Origin: UBA7985 sp002711265
Lineage (GTDB): Bacteria > Pseudomonadota > Alphaproteobacteria > UBA7985
DNA: 64,000 bases
Reading direction: 5' to 3'
Assembly: GCA_965660945.1 (NCBI GenBank)
Contig: CBFIBS010000003.1
Location: 62,001-126,000, forward strand
Both the position numbers and the translations under genes were made by a program. This document shows, one piece after another, positions 27,225 through 36,552 of this stretch. Below the pieces are notes generated by a model that made no database searches, had not been told where the DNA came from, and saw only the letters and a program-made list of their open reading frames with translations. Each line of letters opens with the position of its first letter. Within the stretch, counting starts at the first letter, position 1.

Positions 27225-28052
27225 TCAGATGCGGTGCGCGCCCGGCGCCCAGCCGGTCCGGTTCACGAAGCAGACCAGGTTGACCACGGTGAACACCGCG
27301 ACCCGCAGCACGAACAGCACCTGCGTGAGCACGAGGTATCCGAAATAGCTCAGGCCGAACACCGACGCCGATGCCGCACTGACCTGCAGGCCAAGCTGGG
27401 CAAAGATCAGCGGCACGCAGAACACCAGATGCAGCACGGTCATCAGGACGGTGATGCCGCCGGTCGCGCGCATGCTGTCGCCAAAGGTATAGGGCGCGCC
27501 AACGGCTGCAGCCGTAATGACGAAGCAGAAGCGGATATAGAGATAGAGCACCACTAATCCTGGAATAACCAGCAGCAGCGGCGCGAGCTGCGGCACCGGC
27601 AAATAGGCACGGACCAGCAGGAAGCCGACGAACCCGGCGCCGAGGATCAGTCCCCCGGGAAGGTAGAGCGATACCAGTCGGATAAACACGTTGGTGAAGG
27701 CTCGGCTCCACTCCGGTGAGGCCTGCAACCGGCCCTGCCGGATGCCAATGCCCAGCAGCCTCGCCACGTTGGTGGTGTAGAGCCCGCCGATGACCAGCTC
27801 AATCAGCAGGAAACTGACCAGCGCCACCACCAGCACGTCGACGCTCAGCACCACGCCGCGCTGGCCGCGCAGGTCGAGGATCAGTGTCGCGGTAAGATCG
27901 GTGAGCAGCGCCAGCACCAGCGGCAGAATGGCGGTCGCCGCGAGCAGCCGCCATTGTCCCAGCAGCCCGTCGAGGACGATCTGCCGGATTGCGCGACCCG
28001 GCGGCAGGGGTGGGAACTGGCCCATGAGGCGTACGGGTTTAACCATGGCCAT
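27225..28052 (-). CDS. Polytopic membrane protein, unknown function
   Basis: 275 residues with about six transmembrane stretches (near residues 37-57, 71-92, 130-150, 157-182, 200-222, 235-260) and a Pro-rich cytoplasmic start. The general look is that of DUF4013 or glycerophosphodiester-phosphodiesterase membrane-domain proteins, but I cannot assign it. ATG 28052 overlaps the 3' end of pyrF by 14 bp and its stop lies 23 bp before the membrane-TrpF frame, so the three genes are likely co-transcribed. Confidence 0.8.
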   Translation of the reverse strand: MAMVKPVRLMGQFPPLPPGRAIRQIVLDGLLGQWRLLAATAILPLVLALLTDLTATLILDLRGQRGVVLSVDVLVVALVSFLLIELVIGGLYTTNVARLLGIGIRQGRLQASPEWSRAFTNVFIRLVSLYLPGGLILGAGFVGFLLVRAYLPVPQLAPLLLVIPGLVVLYLYIRFCFVITAAAVGAPYTFGDSMRATGGITVLMTVLHLVFCVPLIFAQLGLQVSAASASVFGLSYFGYLVLTQVLFVLRVAVFTVVNLVCFVNRTGWAPGAHRI

Positions 28053-28743
28053 CGATCTCTGCGAGGATGGCCTCAGCGGCGGCGCGCGGGTCGGCGGCGC
28101 GGGTTATGGGCCGCCCGATGACCAGCGACGAGGCCCCCTGTGCCATGGCGTCGGCCGGGGTTGCAATCCGGGTCTGATCGTCGCGCGCGGCGCCTGCCGG
28201 ACGGACCCCGGGGGTGACGAACAGGGCGTCATCCCGCAGCGCGCGGAGCGTGGCGACTTCCTGCGGTGAGCACACAAACCCACCCAGCCCGCAATCGCTG
28301 GCCAGCCGGAACAGGTGCCGGGCATGCTCACCCGGGTCCGGTTCGGCGATGCCGAGCCCGTCCAGCTCGGCGCGGTCTGCGCTGGTCAGCACGGTCACTG
28401 CGAGAAAGCGGAAATCCGGGCGCTCCAACGCAGCCAGCCCTTCGAGCATGGCCCGCCCGCCCGAGGCGTGGACTGTGGTCAGCCGAACCCCGAGATCAGC
28501 GATCCGTGCGGCGGCCGAGGCGACGGTATTGGGAATATCGTGCAGTTTCAGGTCGAGGAAGACCGGGGCCCGCGCCGCCAGCTGGCGAACGAAATCAGGC
28601 CCGGTCTGGTAGAACAGCTCCATCCCCACCTTGAGCCCGAGGTTGAGGCCGTCGAGGCGATCCAGCATGGGCCCGACCTCCGCCTGCGCCATGTCGAGCG
28701 CGACGAACACCGGGGGGAGTCTGAGGGACTGGTCCTGCACCAT
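28039..28743 (-). CDS. pyrF: Orotidine 5'-phosphate decarboxylase
   Basis: 234 residues. It makes UMP from OMP. The active-site signature FLDLKLHDIPNTVASAA (Lys-x-Asp-x-x-x-x-Asp type) is intact, and the C-terminal phosphate-binding SLVIGRPITRAADP is seen. It heads the minus-strand series leading to the trp genes; pyrF upstream of trpF-trpB-trpA is a common alphaproteobacterial order. A 163-bp divergent promoter region separates it from the MFS gene. Confidence 0.96.
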   Translation of the reverse strand: MVQDQSLRLPPVFVALDMAQAEVGPMLDRLDGLNLGLKVGMELFYQTGPDFVRQLAARAPVFLDLKLHDIPNTVASAAARIADLGVRLTTVHASGGRAMLEGLAALERPDFRFLAVTVLTSADRAELDGLGIAEPDPGEHARHLFRLASDCGLGGFVCSPQEVATLRALRDDALFVTPGVRPAGAARDDQTRIATPADAMAQGASSLVIGRPITRAADPRAAAEAILAEIDGHG

Positions 28744-28906
28744 AATGCTGTGGTTTATCGTCTCCGACTCCGGCCTGCTAGTGGCAAATTCGCAGGTGGT
28801 GCGCGGTTTTGATGACTCACAGGGTCAAATCGCGCATTGGTAAGTTCGCAGCCGCAATCTAGGTTAGGATCAGAACCGCAAGCCTAAGTTTTTGTAAAGG
28901 TTGATC

Positions 28907-30175
28907 ATGGCAGCTGCATCCGCCCGTCCGGGCATGAGCCTTTCTATCGTCATTATCGCGGGCTGCCTGATGGCAATGATCTCGATGGGCGTGCGCTCGT
29001 CCTTCGGCCTGTTCGTTGATGGTGCCCCTGACGCGATTGGTGTCACCTCTGGCGACTTCGGTCTGGCGCTGGGATGGCAGAACCTGCTCTGGGGCCTGAT
29101 CGGTGCTTACGCGGCTTCGCTGGTGGATCGCTTCGGGCCCATGTGGGTGCTGATTGCCGGCGCTCTGATGTACGGGCTGGGGATGCTCGGCATGCTGACC
29201 CTGCAGTCGACCTTCTGGACCTATATGCTGCTGGGTGTGCTGACCGGTGGCGGGGTAGCCGCGACCGGGTTTTCGATCATCGGTATCAGCTTTTCCAAGC
29301 TGGTCACGCCGGAACAGCGCTCCTGGGCGCTGGGGCTGGGAACGGCGGCGGCGTCCTTCGGCCAGCTCGCCATCGGCCTGCCGGCGGGCATGCTGCTACA
29401 GCAAATGGGCTGGGAGCAGGCGATGATGGCGCTGGCGGGGCTAACCTTCCTGATCATCCCGCTGTCCTTCGCCTTCGCCGGGGTCAAGGGGACGGCCGCC
29501 GAGGCCGCCGCCACCAGCACGGCAAGCACCGGCAGTGGTTCCGAAGTCTGGCGTGAAGTGCGCACGGCCTTCAGCAACCGCAGTTACGTCCTGCTGTTCT
29601 TCGGGTTCTTCGTCTGTGGCTTCCACATTGCCTTCGTCTACATCTACCTGCCGAAGTTCCTGATCGATCAAGGCGTGCAGCCGCAGTGGCTGAATGGCTG
29701 GGGTGGGATCGGCGCCGTGTCGCTGGCGCTGGTCGGCCTGTTCAACATCATCGGGGCCTATACTTCCGGCGTGCTAGGCCGGCATATCCCGAAGAAGAAT
29801 GGTCTTGCCTTCATCTACGCCGCGCGATCGGTGGTCATGCTGGCCTTTATCCTGGTCCCAATTTCGCCGCTGACCACGCTGATTTTCGCGTCGGCCATGG
29901 GCCTGCTGTGGCTGTCGACCGTCCCCCTGACGCAGGGGATCATCGGTAGCATGTTCGGCGTCCGCTACATGACCACGCTCTACGCGATTGTGTTCGTCTC
30001 GCACCAGGTCGGGTCGTTCTCCGCGACCTTGCTGGCCCGTACCATCGAGAACCTGACCGGAGAGCTGACCCTGATGTGGGTTGCGGCGATTATCATCGGT
30101 CTGCTCGCGGCTGTGGTACACTGGCCCATCGTCGAGCGCCCGGTCGAACGGGTCGTAGCGCCGCAACCCGCCTGA
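28907..30175 (+). CDS. MFS transporter
   Basis: 422 residues from ATG 28907 (TTG 28901 possible). About 12 hydrophobic helices with the MFS loop 2-3 region (AASLVDRFGPMWVL) and a charged central loop near residues 195-220. The pattern GVRSSFGLFVDG near the first helix is typical of the oxalate/formate or monocarboxylate-like MFS group. Substrate unknown. The next gene starts 30 bp downstream on the same strand. Confidence 0.9.
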   Translation: MAAASARPGMSLSIVIIAGCLMAMISMGVRSSFGLFVDGAPDAIGVTSGDFGLALGWQNLLWGLIGAYAASLVDRFGPMWVLIAGALMYGLGMLGMLTLQSTFWTYMLLGVLTGGGVAATGFSIIGISFSKLVTPEQRSWALGLGTAAASFGQLAIGLPAGMLLQQMGWEQAMMALAGLTFLIIPLSFAFAGVKGTAAEAAATSTASTGSGSEVWREVRTAFSNRSYVLLFFGFFVCGFHIAFVYIYLPKFLIDQGVQPQWLNGWGGIGAVSLALVGLFNIIGAYTSGVLGRHIPKKNGLAFIYAARSVVMLAFILVPISPLTTLIFASAMGLLWLSTVPLTQGIIGSMFGVRYMTTLYAIVFVSHQVGSFSATLLARTIENLTGELTLMWVAAIIIGLLAAVVHWPIVERPVERVVAPQPA

Positions 30176-30205
30176 GCCGCACCAAGCCACACCGAGCCGC
30201 CCACC

Positions 30206-30634
30206 ATGTCGAACAACCAGCATCCTGAACCCCCTAGCGATGCCCGCCCGGTTTCGACGTTCTGGGTGACCTTCTGGACCCTGACCACAGGCGGCGTGGC
30301 GATCGTCGTGCTGCTGGTCGCGCTGGCCCTGGTCACCCGCCTTGAGGATGAGACCAGCGGGGCGGTGCTGGCGGTGTTCCCACCGCGCACCCCGCAGGAT
30401 CGGATTTTCGCCGCCATCGAGCAAAGCGACGCCCGCATCCTGCGCGCCACGCGGCTGTCCAACGCCTGGATCCTCGAAGGCACGGAACCTGGCTTCGTCG
30501 GCGCGCTGAAAGCCGCCGGTGCGCTGGGGGCGTGGCAACCCGTTTCCGGTGTGTCGTTCGCGGTCGGTGGCTGCGGCTTCGGGGCGGTGCTGTCCAACGA
30601 CCCGCTGTTCAGTCCGTCGCCAGCGTCGTCCTGA
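30206..30634 (+). CDS. Small single-pass membrane protein, unknown
   Basis: 142 residues with one transmembrane helix (about residues 25-45) and a periplasmic-type C-terminal part containing two Cys-free short repeats and a Gly/Phe-rich GGCGFGAV segment. Not recognised. It probably follows the MFS gene in one transcript. Its last 26 bp overlap, tail to tail, the 3' end of the hydrolase-OsmC gene on the other strand. Confidence 0.65.
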   Translation: MSNNQHPEPPSDARPVSTFWVTFWTLTTGGVAIVVLLVALALVTRLEDETSGAVLAVFPPRTPQDRIFAAIEQSDARILRATRLSNAWILEGTEPGFVGALKAAGALGAWQPVSGVSFAVGGCGFGAVLSNDPLFSPSPASS

Positions 30635-31844
30635 TCTTCACCTCGTTCTCCAGCGTCCGGTGGACCGGGCACATATCGGCGATTTCCACCATCCGCGCCC
30701 GCGTGGCCTCATCCATGTCGCCCTCTATGCTGAGGCTCCGGGTGATGACATCGACCTTGCCGTTGCGGGTCTCGCAGTCTTCGCAGTCCTTGGCGTGGAT
30801 CTTTTCGTGCGACAGCCGGACCCCGGCGTGGGTGAGGCGGATGCCCTTGCGGTCGGCGTACATCTTCAGCGTCATCACCGTGCAGGCCCCCAGCCCGGAG
30901 AGCAGGTAGCCATAGGGCGAAGGCCCGGCGTTGTTGCCGCCCACGGCCCGTGGCTCGTCGGCGATCAGGGCGTGTCCCTGTGCGGCGATAAGGCTGGTGT
31001 ACTTGCCCGAGCCGGACAGCTCGACCACGACCTCCCCCTCCCCGTTGATCGGGTGGCGGGGTTCGGGCAAGTCGAGGTAGCGCTCGGCGAAGGTGCCGAT
31101 CATGCGCGCGGCGTAGGCGGCGTCTTCGGCCTGGTTGAGCAGGTGGTCGGCGCCATCGAGGGTAACAAAGGACTTGGGATGCTTGGCGGCGACAAAGATG
31201 CGGGTGGCATTGTCGATGCCGACGGTTGCATCAAGCGGCGCATGCAGCACCAGCAGCGCGGCCCGCATCGACCGGATGCGCGCTTCCTGTTCGCTGTCCT
31301 GCAGGTCGTCGAGAAACTGCCGAGTCAAGGTGAAGCGCCGGCCACCCAGCTCCACTTCGCCCGAACCATCCCGCCGGATCTGGTCGGCCGCCGCGCCAAA
31401 GTTATGCAGCACGTGGGCGGGGTCGAAAGGCGCGCCGAGGGTGGCGACCGCGCGGATGCCGTCGATTTCCCCGGCGGCGCGGATCACCGCAGCCCCGCCG
31501 AGCGAGTGCCCGATCAGCAGGCTGGGGGCGAGGCCCCTGCCCGTCAGGTGCGCGGCGGCGGCCACGATATCGGCGACGTTGGAGCGGTAGTTGGTGTTGG
31601 CAAAATCACCGTCAGACCCGCCCAGTCCGGTGAAGTCGAAACGGAGGGTCGCGATGCCTTCGGCGGCGAGCGTGCGTGAGATCGCCGTCGCTGCCCGCGA
31701 GTCCTGCCCGCAGCTGAAGCAGTGCGCGAAGATCGCCACCGCTCGGGGCTCGCCCGCATAGGGTAGTTCCAGCCGGCCTGCGAGTTCGCCGCCGTCGTGG
31801 CCGGGGAAGGTTAGACGTTCTGTCCGGGGTGGGGAAAGGGACAT
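30609..31844 (-). CDS. Bifunctional alpha/beta hydrolase-OsmC protein
   Basis: 411 residues. Residues 1-255 form an alpha/beta hydrolase with oxyanion region HCFSCG, nucleophile elbow IGHSLGGA (Ser114), and a late Asp/His pair (HAPLDATVG, GADHLL). Residues 270-411 are an OsmC peroxiredoxin-like domain with its two reactive Cys in SGLGACTVMTLKMYA and ADMCPVHRTLE. Such fusions are known in proteobacteria; the OsmC part reduces organic hydroperoxides, while the hydrolase substrate is not established. Confidence 0.92.
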   Translation of the reverse strand: MSLSPPRTERLTFPGHDGGELAGRLELPYAGEPRAVAIFAHCFSCGQDSRAATAISRTLAAEGIATLRFDFTGLGGSDGDFANTNYRSNVADIVAAAAHLTGRGLAPSLLIGHSLGGAAVIRAAGEIDGIRAVATLGAPFDPAHVLHNFGAAADQIRRDGSGEVELGGRRFTLTRQFLDDLQDSEQEARIRSMRAALLVLHAPLDATVGIDNATRIFVAAKHPKSFVTLDGADHLLNQAEDAAYAARMIGTFAERYLDLPEPRHPINGEGEVVVELSGSGKYTSLIAAQGHALIADEPRAVGGNNAGPSPYGYLLSGLGACTVMTLKMYADRKGIRLTHAGVRLSHEKIHAKDCEDCETRNGKVDVITRSLSIEGDMDEATRARMVEIADMCPVHRTLENEVKIRTTLATD

Positions 31845-31953
31845 GCTGGCTCGGGCCTCCGTGCTCGATCTGACGACATATGCGCCAGCCTAACACCTTG
31901 GCCTCCCGGCGGCTAAGCCAAGTGTCTCAAGGGCAGTCCACGAAATGGCGGGG

Positions 31954-33030
31954 CTAGGTGGTCGCCCGCGCCACCCACGTCTCCAGCGAGGTAAACCGGC
32001 AGCCACGCTCGCGCAGGCCGTCGATGATCGCCGGCAGGGCTTCGACCGTCCGCTCGTGGATCGAGTGCAGCAGCACGATATCCCCCGGGGCCGACAGGCT
32101 CAGCACCCGCTGGACGATGCCTTCTGCGTCCTTGATCTGCCAATCGAGGCTGTCATTGGTCCAGTTGACCGTGGTCAGGCCGTAGGTCGCGGCCTCTTCG
32201 AGGATGCCGGCGTTATAGTTGCCGAAGGGTGGGCGGAAGAAGGCGGGCTGCAGCCCCAAGGCGGTAAAGGCGCCCATGCCGCGCCGGAAGTCCTCAGCGA
32301 CCGTTTCCCGGCTTTCCGCGCGCAGGTTCTTATGATCCCAGGAATGATAGCCGACCTCGTGCCCGCGGTTGACGGCGGTCAGCGCCGTGGTCGGGTTCGC
32401 CTGCACCTGTTCGCCGAGAAAGAAGAAGGTCGCGCGGATGCCCTTGGCGTCGAGAATGTCGTAGATCGCGGCGTCGTTGCTGTGGTGCGGGCCGTCGTCG
32501 AAGGTCAGCACACAATCGAAGCTGCCGTCGGCGTTGCGGAAGTCGCGCGGGCCGATGCTGAATTCCAGCCCGGGGGCGACATAGCGGTCAAAGCCGCCCG
32601 GGATGGCTGCCCGCTTGGGGGGGGAGGGAGACGCATCCGTGGTAGCGGCTGCGACGGTCTGTGGTGCAGCCGTAAACTGGGTGCCATAGGGGCTCATGGT
32701 TCGGGCCAGCCGCGCCGCTTCCGCCCTCTTCAGGGCGATAAACTGGTCGAGCTGGGCCTGAGTCATCCAGATCAGCCCTTCGCTCGTCTGTACGCCGACC
32801 AGTGGCTGCCCGTCCGCTCCGACCGGTGCGCCGTCCGCTGTTAAGGTTGCGGTCGTTTTGGTGCCGTCACTCGCCTGCATCAGCACGCGTTCGCCCTGCG
32901 CGGTGAACAGCTCGTTGATGGCGGCTTCGGCCTCGGCCGGGTCGAGCTTGCCCTCGGGCGCAGTCGCGGCGCAGGCGCTGACGAGCGCCGTCGCGGCGAG
33001 CATCGCCAGCAGCCGTCCCATCCCTTGCAT
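31954..33030 (-). CDS. Lipoprotein polysaccharide deacetylase (NodB domain)
   Basis: 358 residues from ATG 33030. The N-terminus is a lipoprotein signal with lipobox LVSAC (Cys about residue 20). A linker region (about 25-155) leads to a NodB-type carbohydrate esterase 4 domain: TFDDGPHHS (metal/catalytic Asp), YHSWDHKNL (metal His pair), FFRPPFGNYN and DIVLLHSIH. It should deacetylate an N-acetylated polysaccharide, perhaps peptidoglycan, at the envelope. It lies 109 bp upstream of the hydrolase-OsmC gene on the same strand. Confidence 0.9.
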   Translation of the reverse strand: MQGMGRLLAMLAATALVSACAATAPEGKLDPAEAEAAINELFTAQGERVLMQASDGTKTTATLTADGAPVGADGQPLVGVQTSEGLIWMTQAQLDQFIALKRAEAARLARTMSPYGTQFTAAPQTVAAATTDASPSPPKRAAIPGGFDRYVAPGLEFSIGPRDFRNADGSFDCVLTFDDGPHHSNDAAIYDILDAKGIRATFFFLGEQVQANPTTALTAVNRGHEVGYHSWDHKNLRAESRETVAEDFRRGMGAFTALGLQPAFFRPPFGNYNAGILEEAATYGLTTVNWTNDSLDWQIKDAEGIVQRVLSLSAPGDIVLLHSIHERTVEALPAIIDGLRERGCRFTSLETWVARATT

Positions 33031-33256
33031 CCCGCGCGCGTACTTCAGCTCTCTTCTCCCGCAAATTTTGTCCCGGCACCCCTGCGAGTGCTCAATCACG
33101 GATTTGAGGCAAAAACAATGATAGGGCCTCAATTGCGCGTAAGATCAGTATTATGCGCCGCCGGTTCCCGCAAGGGCGATGGTCGCTGCCGACCTGCTCG
33201 GCGCTGACCTGAGTAACCCCCCACCACCAGCCGTCGGGCCGGTGCCGGGTCGCGGC

Positions 33257-35047
33257 TCAGATTCCCCAGATGAAGGCGATGAGCGGCGTGCCGATCAGCA
33301 CAATCAGGATCTCCAGCGGCAGGCCCATGCGCCAGTAGTCGCCGAAGCGGTAGCCCCCCGGCCCCATGACCAGCAGGTTGTTCTGGTGCCCGATCGGGGT
33401 CAGGAACGCACAGGACGCGCCCAGCGCCACCGCCATCAGAAAGGCATCCTGAGAGGAGCCGATTTCGTTCGCCACTGTCGCCGCAATCGGCGCCATGACC
33501 ACCGCCGTGGCTGCGTTGTTCATGATGTCCGACAGCGTCATGGTCACCACCATGATCAGCCCGAGAAGCAGCAGCGGCCCCAGCGCCCCGGCGGCGGAGA
33601 CCACGCCATCGGCGACCAGTGCCGTCGCCCCGGTCTGTTCCAGCGCGCTGCCCAGCGGGATCATCGCCCCGAGCAGCACGATGATCGGCCAGTCGATCGC
33701 CTGATACAGCTTGCGCGGGTCGATCCGCCCGAGCAGCAGCATGCCGACCACCGCCGCAGCAAAGGCGATCGCGATGGGCACACCGAGGAAGGCCGTCGCC
33801 CCGATCGCCAGCGCGAACAGCCCCAGCGGCAGCCAGTCGTTCTTTGGGCTCTGCCCCAGCATCAGCGCGCGCTGCGCCAGCGGCACGGCGCCGAGTTCGT
33901 TGATGGTATCGGGCAGGGTCGAGCCCTCCCCCTGCAGCAGCAGTACGTCGCCCGCGCGCAGGCGCACCCGGCCGATCCGCTCCTGAATCGGGGTGCCTTC
34001 GCGGGCGATGGCGAGCAGGTTGGCCCCGTATTTCCGGCGTAGGTACAGGCTGCGTGGGGAGCGGCCTTCGACGCGGGAGCCCGGCAGGATCACCGCCTCC
34101 ATCAGCGCGACGTGTTCGGAGGTCATGTGCTCTTCGACGAAGGCGTCGGCCCCAGCGAGCTCCAGCTGCTGGGCGTCGAGGAAGTCCTGCAGCACGTTCG
34201 GCCCGGCCTGCACCATCAGGATGTCGCCCTTGCGGATGTGGCGCAGGCGCAGGTTACCGAACAGCTTGGTCGCCCCGCGGATGATGCCGACCACCTGCAG
34301 GCCGCCGTCGGACAGCCCTTCGAGGCGGTAAATCTGCTCGTTGATCAGCGGGTGGTCCTCGGGGACGAGGATTTCGGTCACGTAGTCCTTGATCTCGAAC
34401 TGGGGCTGATCGCCCTGTGGCGAGCGGCGGTTCTGCGGGATCAGCCGCCAGCCGACCAGCAGCAGGAACACCAGCCCGGCGAAGGCCAGCACCCCGCCGA
34501 CGGGGGAGAAGGCGAACAGGCCGAAGGGCTCACCCGTGATCTGCTCCCGGTAGTTGGAGACGATGATGTTCGGCGGCGTTCCGATCAGCGTGGTCAGCCC
34601 GCCGAGGATGGTTCCGAACGACAGCGGCATCAGCACCTGACTGGGCCGCTTGGACAGGGACAGCGCCACCGGCATCAGCAGCGCCAGCGCGCCGACGTTG
34701 TTCATGAAGCCCGAGAGCAGCGCGGCAATCCCGGTCAGCGCCGCCATGAACGCCAGCGGCCGGTCGGACAGGCGCTCCAGCGGTTCGGCGAGGCGGTCGA
34801 TGACGCCGCTGTCCTGCAGCGCCCGGGACAGCACCAGCACCAGCGCCACGGTGATGACCGCGCTCTGCGAGAAGCCCATGAAGGCATCATCGGCCTTGAC
34901 CACGCCGACAAGCACGGCCGCGACCAGCGCGGTCAGCGCGACCACGTCGTAGCGCAGCCGCCCCCAGACGAAGGCAACCATGGCGAGGCCAAAGATCGCG
35001 AAGATCAGGGCCTGATCGACGCTGAGCAGGGCGGTGTCGGTTTGCAT
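33257..35047 (-). CDS. SLC13-family permease with RCK_C/TrkA-C domains
   Basis: 596 residues. The two membrane halves carry the SLC13/DASS signatures LSGFMNNVGALALLMPVALS with IGTPPNIIVS, and LSDIMNNAATAVVMAPIA with FLTPIGHQNNLLVMGPGGY. Between them (about 215-395) are two TrkA-C (RCK_C) regulatory domains. The family imports anions such as sulfate or dicarboxylates with Na+; substrate not assignable by eye. A 226-bp gap on its 3' side holds no recognisable gene. Confidence 0.92.
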   Translation of the reverse strand: MQTDTALLSVDQALIFAIFGLAMVAFVWGRLRYDVVALTALVAAVLVGVVKADDAFMGFSQSAVITVALVLVLSRALQDSGVIDRLAEPLERLSDRPLAFMAALTGIAALLSGFMNNVGALALLMPVALSLSKRPSQVLMPLSFGTILGGLTTLIGTPPNIIVSNYREQITGEPFGLFAFSPVGGVLAFAGLVFLLLVGWRLIPQNRRSPQGDQPQFEIKDYVTEILVPEDHPLINEQIYRLEGLSDGGLQVVGIIRGATKLFGNLRLRHIRKGDILMVQAGPNVLQDFLDAQQLELAGADAFVEEHMTSEHVALMEAVILPGSRVEGRSPRSLYLRRKYGANLLAIAREGTPIQERIGRVRLRAGDVLLLQGEGSTLPDTINELGAVPLAQRALMLGQSPKNDWLPLGLFALAIGATAFLGVPIAIAFAAAVVGMLLLGRIDPRKLYQAIDWPIIVLLGAMIPLGSALEQTGATALVADGVVSAAGALGPLLLLGLIMVVTMTLSDIMNNAATAVVMAPIAATVANEIGSSQDAFLMAVALGASCAFLTPIGHQNNLLVMGPGGYRFGDYWRMGLPLEILIVLIGTPLIAFIWGI

Positions 35048-35129
35048 GCTGACGTGTTACCCGGCCTTGGGGCGTAAAGCGAGGGCGCGCAGGCATGGCC
35101 GCTGCCCCCCGGGCGCGGGAAAAGTGAGA

Positions 35130-35158
35130 TTGCAGGGCTGGCAGAACCGCTCTATAGA
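35130..35158 (+). promoter_or_regulatory. Promoter of tRNA-Ser
   Basis: TTGCAG (35130-35135), a 17-bp spacer and TATAGA (35153-35158) lie about 48 bp before the mature tRNA 5' end. Good match to a housekeeping sigma factor promoter. Confidence 0.6.
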
Positions 35159-35205
35159 GGGCGCTCCGGCCCTGGCCCCGAGAGTGGCAGCGCCGGTCCG
35201 AGCGC

Positions 35206-35295
35206 GGAGAGGTGGCCGAGTGGCTGAAGGCGCTCCCCTGCTAAGGGAGTATACGGGAGACCGTATCGTGGGTTCGAATCCCATCCTCTCCGCCA
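35206..35295 (+). tRNA. tRNA-Ser (GCT)
   Basis: Full class II tRNA of 90 bases including encoded CCA. Acceptor GGAGAGG (35206-35212) pairs with CCTCTCC (35285-35291), discriminator G, then CCA. The anticodon arm CTCCC-CTGCTAA-GGGAG gives anticodon GCT, reading AGC/AGU serine codons. The long variable arm and the T-loop GTTCGAATC are present. A pseudogene-like EF-hand frame starts 18 bp after it. Confidence 0.98.
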
Positions 35296-35313
35296 TTTTC
35301 CTGCTTTTGTTGA

Positions 35314-35925
35314 TGGCTTGACCGCGAACTTCCAAAAGCGACTGACTTTGACGGTCTGGCGACCTTGGATAGCAACAGCGACGGCGTCATTGATGCCTCG
35401 GATCAGGCCTTCGGGCAGCTCAAGGTCAGGCAGGATGCCGACGGCGACGCCGAGGTGGACGAGGGCGAGATGCGCAGCCTCGAAGAAGCCGGGATCACCG
35501 GCTTCGATCTCGACTCCTATAAGGCGAACCTTGGTACGATCACCCGCCTGAATGACGAAGGCGACGAGGTCGAAGAACAGATTGAGAGGCTGAAGATCGG
35601 CGCGGCCGAACTGCACGGTGTGTTGAACTACACCAAGTCCAGCACCGACGAAGACGGGGCGGTGGAAACGGGGATCGCCGGCGATGTTGGCTTCGAATAC
35701 TTCCGCGATGGCTTCCGGATCGATCGGGATGAGGACGGTGGTTTTGACATCGTGTTCGAGGACGGGGCGCAGGGCACCGTTGCTGAAGCCACCCCGGCCC
35801 AGACGCTGGCCATCACACAAGGGACGGCACCCCGCCTGTCGGAGCTGCAGAGCTATGAGATTTCTCAAGCCAGTGATGGATCATCCAGCGAGGTTGGAGA
35901 GGCGGTTGCCGTCGTCTGCCGTTGA
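35314..35925 (+). pseudogene. Beheaded EF-hand/RTX-type protein remnant
   Basis: The frame is open from 35314 (just after a TGA) to the stop at 35925, about 203 residues, with no ATG or GTG start in the homologous part; TTG 35365 has no ribosome binding site and falls inside the conserved segment. Two consecutive EF-hand loops, DSNSDGVIDASD and DADGDAEVDEGE, are joined by a segment resembling LRVWQD-type spacers of large RTX/haemolysin-like proteins (here LKVRQD), followed by EMRSLEEAGITGFDL. This suggests the middle or C-terminal piece of a much bigger secreted protein whose front is gone. Position directly behind tRNA-Ser fits a scar of integration or excision. It could still be a short expressed protein. 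Confidence 0.55.
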
Positions 35926-36180
35926 TAACACGGCGCTGGACCTAGTGTTTTGACCCCGACGGGTCAGAAACCAGCATCAGGCCCTGACCACAAAAGTACT
36001 TTCCAGGCTTCTGTGTTTGGATTTTGTTTCCTTTGTTCCCCTTGCTTCGCTTGCACTTGGCCGCTCCGACCTCAAATATCAGTGGGCATCACGCCGACGG
36101 GATCACAGACTGCAGGCTGGCCTTATTCTGCAATGCGGCCCATGTCGGGGGAAATTTCTCATCAAACGGGGCAGGATCGC

Positions 36181-36381
36181 ATGACCCAAGCCATTGTCGA
36201 ACTCGAAATCCGTCTCGAGCATCAGGAAGCCGCGCTCAACGAACTCAGCGACGTCGTGGCGAAGCAGCAGCGTGTGATCGATCGCCTGCTCGCCGAAGTC
36301 CGCCACCTCAGCTCGATGCAGGCGCAGGAGGCCGAGACCCCCGGCAGCGCAGCGGATGAAGCCCCGCCGCCGCACTATTAA
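36181..36381 (+). CDS. slyX: SlyX family protein
   Basis: 66 residues from ATG 36181 with GGCAGGA upstream. The sequence is a coiled-coil with LEIRLEHQEAALNELSDVV (about residues 8-26) followed by a second heptad helix to about 48 and the typical C-terminal PPPHY. SlyX function is unknown. The 255 bp between the EF-hand remnant and this gene show no gene. Confidence 0.85.
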   Translation: MTQAIVELEIRLEHQEAALNELSDVVAKQQRVIDRLLAEVRHLSSMQAQEAETPGSAADEAPPPHY

Positions 36382-36402
36382 ACCGCGGTGAGGCTTTCAG
36401 CG

Positions 36403-36418
36403 TCAGACATCTGTCTGA
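36403..36418. terminator. Small hairpin after slyX
   Basis: TCAGAC (36403-36408), loop ATCT, GTCTGA (36413-36418): perfect 6-bp stem 22 bp beyond the slyX stop, without a T tract. It may be a weak terminator or a protein-binding palindrome. Confidence 0.3.
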
Positions 36419-36552
36419 ACCTGAGACAACATTCAATTCGGTAATTCTAATACACTAGGTTAGTCTGGAGCGGTTCATCGCTACGCACCGTCCTGTTTTC
36501 CGTGCCGGCACAGGTGGACGACCGCAGCGACCCCCAGAACAGGAGAAGCACA

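Noticed and set aside
27202..27711. N-terminal extension of the membrane-TrpF frame up to 27711
   Set aside because: It overlaps the six-helix membrane protein gene in another frame and is Arg/Pro-rich shadow sequence; the ATG at 27201 is the sensible start.
35296..36180. A duplicated tRNA-Ser 3' end as attachment site downstream
   Set aside because: I looked for the T-arm/acceptor sequence again in the following kilobase and found no copy.
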